From Erythrobacter sp. UBA1916 (GTDB taxonomy: Bacteria; Pseudomonadota; Alphaproteobacteria; Sphingomonadales; Sphingomonadaceae), in NCBI GenBank assembly GCA_002337385.1, contig DDFY01000011.1, forward strand, positions 1 through 64,000: a stretch of DNA of 64,000 nucleotides, given 5' to 3'. Under the pieces are notes generated by a model. That model did no database searches and had not been told where the DNA came from. It saw nothing but the letters and a program-made list of their open reading frames with translations. Of this stretch, positions 61,175 to 64,000 are shown in pieces (position 1 is the first letter of the stretch; the number at the start of each line of letters is the position of its first letter). The position numbers and the translations under genes are program-made.

Positions 61175-62377
61175 CTAACGCAAACTAACTACATTGTCCG
61201 ACATGCGCTCGTCCTTGCGGCCGAGATATAGGCTCGCCATCGGCTCGTCATCGACCACCGATGCCTCAACCGCACCGAAGCCATTGAACCCGGTCTTCAT
61301 GGCCGCGCCATAAGCGCCAAGCATGCCGATCTCGATGTAGTCGCCCGACTGGATGTCCTCCGGCAGGAGGAACGGACCTTTCATGTAGTCGGCATCGTCG
61401 CAGGTCGGGCCATAGAAGGCGAACTCGGCGAGCGGCTGGGTGAGGTCATCCTCCAGCGCGCGGACCGGGAAACGCCAGGCCACATGCGCCGCATCGAACA
61501 GCGCGCCATAGGCACCGTCGTTGATGAAGAGTTCGTCGCCGCGGCGCTTTTCCACCTTGACGATGATCGACGAGTATTCCGCACAAAGCGCACGGCCCGG
61601 TTCGCCCCAAAGCTCCGCCGAATAGGAAATCGGCAGTGCCTCGAAGTGGCGGTGGATCAGCGCGAAGTAGTCTTCCAACGGCGGCGGTTCCATACCCGGA
61701 TAGGACGACGGGAACCCACCGCCGACATCGACGATGTCCACGGTAACCGCTGCCTCTGCAATGGCCGCGCGCACGCGTTCAAGCGCCTGAACATAGGCGA
61801 ACGGCGTCATCGCCTGGCTGCCGACGTGGAAACAGATGCCCAGCGCATCGCAATGCTGGCGCGTGGCCTGCAGCAGCGGCGCGGCATCTACGAGATCGAC
61901 ACCAAACTTGGCTGCCAGCGACAGCTCCGAATGTTCGGAGGAAACGCGCAGGCGCACGAGCAGGCGCAAGTCATCGGCAGGATCGCCATTCTCGTCGGTG
62001 GTCGCCTCGACCACCTTGGTCAGCTCTTCGAGCGTATCGAGCGAGAAGGTGCGCACGCCGTGGGTGAAGTAGGCTTCGCGCACGGCACGCGCGGTCTTCA
62101 CCGGGTGCATAAAGCACAGCTCAGCCTCGGGGAGCACGGCACGCACCATGCGTACCTCGCCAATCGAGGCAACGTCATAATGCGTTACGCCGTTATCCCA
62201 CAGGATGCGGACAAGGTCCGGCGACGGATTCGCCTTCACCGCATACATTGCGGTGCCAGGAAAATGCTCAACGAAGAAACGCGCCGCTCGCGCAGCCGCC
62301 TGCGGCCGCGTCAGAATGACGGGTTCGTCCGGCGAAAGGGCGCGGACTACAGCTCGTGCGTCAGGAAAATGGTGCAA
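61175..62377 (-). CDS. Type III PLP-dependent decarboxylase (ornithine decarboxylase-like)
   Basis: A 400-residue fold-III alanine-racemase-like decarboxylase. The PLP lysine is K48 in MYAVKANPSP, the glycine loop is VDVGGGFPSSYPGM, the phosphate-binding block WGEPGRALCAEYSS, and the second-subunit cysteine segment YGPTCDDADY carries CDD-type substrate residues. This pattern matches eukaryotic-type ornithine decarboxylase rather than diaminopimelate decarboxylase, giving putrescine for polyamines; lysine or 2,4-diaminobutyrate as substrate are possible. Start is a TTG at 62377, with GGGGG about 9 bases upstream. Cytoplasmic. Confidence 0.88.
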   Translation of the reverse strand: MHHFPDARAVVRALSPDEPVILTRPQAAARAARFFVEHFPGTAMYAVKANPSPDLVRILWDNGVTHYDVASIGEVRMVRAVLPEAELCFMHPVKTARAVREAYFTHGVRTFSLDTLEELTKVVEATTDENGDPADDLRLLVRLRVSSEHSELSLAAKFGVDLVDAAPLLQATRQHCDALGICFHVGSQAMTPFAYVQALERVRAAIAEAAVTVDIVDVGGGFPSSYPGMEPPPLEDYFALIHRHFEALPISYSAELWGEPGRALCAEYSSIIVKVEKRRGDELFINDGAYGALFDAAHVAWRFPVRALEDDLTQPLAEFAFYGPTCDDADYMKGPFLLPEDIQSGDYIEIGMLGAYGAAMKTGFNGFGAVEASVVDDEPMASLYLGRKDERMSDNVVSLR

Positions 62378-62496
62378 TTCAAGGGACCCCCTAAGGCTCT
62401 AAACCGACAAGTAGCTGCCTTGCGGTGGGAATCCCTTGGGGCAGCGGAAGCGCGCATATAGGCTGTCAGTAATGAACTGCAAGTGAAAATGGACGG

Positions 62497-63048
62497 TTAG
62501 AACTGCACGTTCGGCACAGCGTCCACTGAGCCCTTCTCGCTATCGTCGAGGCGATGGAAATCTGCCTCCGAAAACCCAAACATTCCAGCGAACAAAACCG
62601 CCGGAAATGTCTCTCGCCCGGTGTTGTACCGGGCAACCGCGGCATTAAGCGCTCTACGCGCGGCAGCCAGCTTGTCCTCGATAACGGAAAGCTCGCGCTG
62701 GAGTTCCTGAAAGTTCGTATTGGCCTTGAGATCGGGGTAAGCTTCGCCCAGCGCCAGCAGCCGATCGAGCGCCATACGCAGCTGTTGCTCGTCACCCGAA
62801 GCAAGCGAGCCCTGCGCGGCGCTGTTGCGTGCCGCAATCACCTGCTCCAGCGTGTCCTGCTCGTGCGCGGCATAGCCCTTCACGATGTTGACGAGATTGG
62901 GAATGACATCGTGCCGCTGGCGCAGCTGCGCGTCGATATCGGCGACACCCTGGCGAACATGCTGCCGCAGCGAGACCAACCGGTTGTAGATGCCGATGAC
63001 CAGCACCACCAGCACGCCAATCACGGCCAATCCGACGATCCATTCCAT
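62497..63048 (-). CDS. LemA family protein
   Basis: A 183-residue LemA protein: N-terminal transmembrane helix (WIVGLAVIGVLVVLVIGIYN), then an all-helical coiled domain with the family block RQRHDVIPNLVNIVKGYAAHEQDTL and the C-terminal YNTGRETFPAVLFAGMFGF. Its molecular function is unsettled; it is membrane-anchored and commonly sits beside a DUF3137 (or TPM-domain) gene. That partner is present divergently here, starting 182 bases away. Length agrees with family. Confidence 0.93.
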   Translation of the reverse strand: MEWIVGLAVIGVLVVLVIGIYNRLVSLRQHVRQGVADIDAQLRQRHDVIPNLVNIVKGYAAHEQDTLEQVIAARNSAAQGSLASGDEQQLRMALDRLLALGEAYPDLKANTNFQELQRELSVIEDKLAAARRALNAAVARYNTGRETFPAVLFAGMFGFSEADFHRLDDSEKGSVDAVPNVQF

Positions 63049-63082
63049 CAGCGTGTTTCTCCTCTAACGTGGTCGGCGCGAC

Positions 63083-63251
63083 TTGTGCCAGTGAACCTTG
63101 CGAACGAGAAGGAGTTTGCGGGATCAATGATCGAAAGGCCAGCCCGACAGATAACTTCATAAATCCCCACTATCGCTGCCGCCGCGTGTTGTGCCAGTGA
63201 TCGTCACGCACGGAAAGAGGTTTGGGAGCGATGATCGAGAAGCCCGACGTG
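63083..63251 (+). repeat. Imperfect direct repeat of a gene-start region
   Basis: Two copies about 104-106 bases apart: the first runs from TTGTGCCAGTGA at 63083 through an ATG at 63127, the second from TTGTGCCAGTGA at 63189 through the DUF3137 ATG at 63231. Both have a GAGTTTG/GAGGTTTG stretch, then ATGATCGA and GCCCGAC. The first copy's ORF stops after 11 codons. Confidence 0.6.
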
Positions 63252-64000
63252 GACGCGCTGATGGCTGGCGAGCTTGGCCAATGGCTCGAAACGCAGGTCA
63301 GTGTGCGCGAGGAAGCGCGCCTGAAGACCAAGCGGCGGTTTATCTGGCTGGCGGTGGGCGTTGCTGGGCTATTCGCCGTGCTGACCATCGCCCCGGTATC
63401 GGATCAACTGCGCCTGTTCCTTACTTTCGCGCCCGCGATGTTCGGGGCGGTATGGGCCTGGCACCCACGCGGCGAGGCAATCAAGGCGACCAAGACCGGC
63501 ATCAATGAGGCCATCGCTCGCGCGCTTGGCATCGAATACGCTCACGATTGCGACCCGAGCGTCAGCTTCGTGCGAGCGCGCGACCACAAGATGTTTGGTT
63601 CCTACTCGCGCTCGTCATTCGAGGATCTGTGGCACGGCGATCTCGGCGGCCTCCCCTTCTCGCTGCACGAGGCGCATCTCCAACGAAAGGAGGGGAGCGG
63701 CAAGAACTCGCGCTGGGTCACGGTCTTCCGCGGGCCTATTATCACTATTGCCGGAGCCAGGCCGTTCCATGGCGTGACGCTGCTCGATCGCTCAGGCAGG
63801 CACCGGAAGATGCTGTGGTTCGGCGAAAAGGAAACGCTCGAGCTTGACGGTGTCGAACTCGCCCGCGCCGACATGGTGCATCCCGACTTCGAGGACGCCT
63901 TCACTGTCTACACCAACGACCAGGTCGAGGCGCGCTGGCTGGTGCACCCGACCTATATCGAAAAGCTGATCGCGCTTGAGGATGCCTTTAACGGCCGGGA
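63231..64000 (+). CDS. DUF3137 domain membrane protein (3' end cut by window edge)
   Basis: The first 256 residues of a protein read to the window end without a stop. Residues 38-75 hold two hydrophobic helices (FIWLAVGVAGLFAVLTIAP and LFLTFAPAMFGAVWAW). The rest is a soluble domain with an FRGPIITI strand, LLDRSGRHRKMLWFG and HPDFEDAFTVYTNDQVEARWLVHPTYIEKL, characteristic of DUF3137. Such proteins are commonly coupled with LemA, which is divergent here. Function unknown. Start ATG at 63231 is preceded by AGAGG at a longer than usual distance; the near-copy upstream has an ATG at 63127 that stops after 11 codons. Confidence 0.85.
   Translation, partial: MIEKPDVDALMAGELGQWLETQVSVREEARLKTKRRFIWLAVGVAGLFAVLTIAPVSDQLRLFLTFAPAMFGAVWAWHPRGEAIKATKTGINEAIARALGIEYAHDCDPSVSFVRARDHKMFGSYSRSSFEDLWHGDLGGLPFSLHEAHLQRKEGSGKNSRWVTVFRGPIITIAGARPFHGVTLLDRSGRHRKMLWFGEKETLELDGVELARADMVHPDFEDAFTVYTNDQVEARWLVHPTYIEKLIALEDAFNGR

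Noticed and set aside
1..64000. CRISPR arrays, insertion sequences, rRNA or prophage
   Set aside because: No regularly spaced direct repeats, transposase motifs, rRNA landmarks or phage structural genes were seen on either strand.

Overview
The window is a 64 kb chromosomal segment of a high-GC alphaproteobacterium, most likely in the Erythrobacter/Sphingomonas group (Sphingomonadales). This is inferred from the C4-type hemA (5-aminolevulinate synthase), the alphaproteobacterial AddAB recombination nuclease, a DivL-type kinase with tyrosine at the phospho-acceptor position, the linked order divL-tsaE-amgK-murU-addB-addA-trxA, a PEP-CTERM protein and a candidate EcfG-type stress promoter. No sequence search was possible, so the genus is a guess. 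Coding density is very high, no gap between genes exceeds 300 bases, and there is no prophage, CRISPR array, insertion sequence or evident genomic island.

Layout. 1-17 kb: the 3' part of mfd, a CatB-like acetyltransferase, an EAL phosphodiesterase, NAD kinase, tRNA-Asn, a secreted M14 peptidase, a secreted predicted methyltransferase, an MFS pump, secA, two small envelope proteins, argJ, an inositol-monophosphatase-family phosphatase and trxA. 17-30 kb (minus strand): addA, addB, murU-like, amgK-like, tsaE and divL, joined by 4- or 8-nt overlaps, preceded by ahcY. 30-35 kb: a peroxiredoxin, then a minus-strand set running hemerythrin-like protein, phospholipase-D protein, folE and a divergent MurA homologue, with a candidate EcfG promoter at its head; then tRNA-Arg and mutT. 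35-37 kb: two Flp-type pilin genes and an M48 lipoprotein protease.

37-47 kb: accA, xerD, a 624-aa exported unknown protein and a 47-aa membrane ORF lie divergent to aroK-aroB; then a DUF421 remnant, gor, rhlE and pgi. 47-57 kb: lepB-rnc-era and an SGNH hydrolase, translationally chained, then a DHA2 MFS pump, topA, dprA and plsY. 57-64 kb: murI, hemA, a CxxCH cytochrome lipoprotein with a candidate FNR site, a PEP-CTERM choice-of-anchor-A protein, a type III PLP decarboxylase, lemA and the start of a DUF3137 gene.

Functionally the window is mostly housekeeping: DNA repair (mfd, addAB, dprA, mutT, topA), envelope building and recycling (murI, amgK/murU-like, plsY, lepB, secA), central metabolism (pgi, aroKB, argJ, accA, nadK, folE, hemA, ahcY) and redox defence (trxA, gor, peroxiredoxin). 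I do not see a clear-cut new system. The best leads are the uncharacterised 47-aa/624-aa pair beside xerD, the divergent MurA homologue in a possible stress-controlled unit, an atypical Flp pilin, a hairpin covering the gor ribosome binding site, a candidate FNR site before the cytochrome gene, and a duplicated gene start before the DUF3137 gene.
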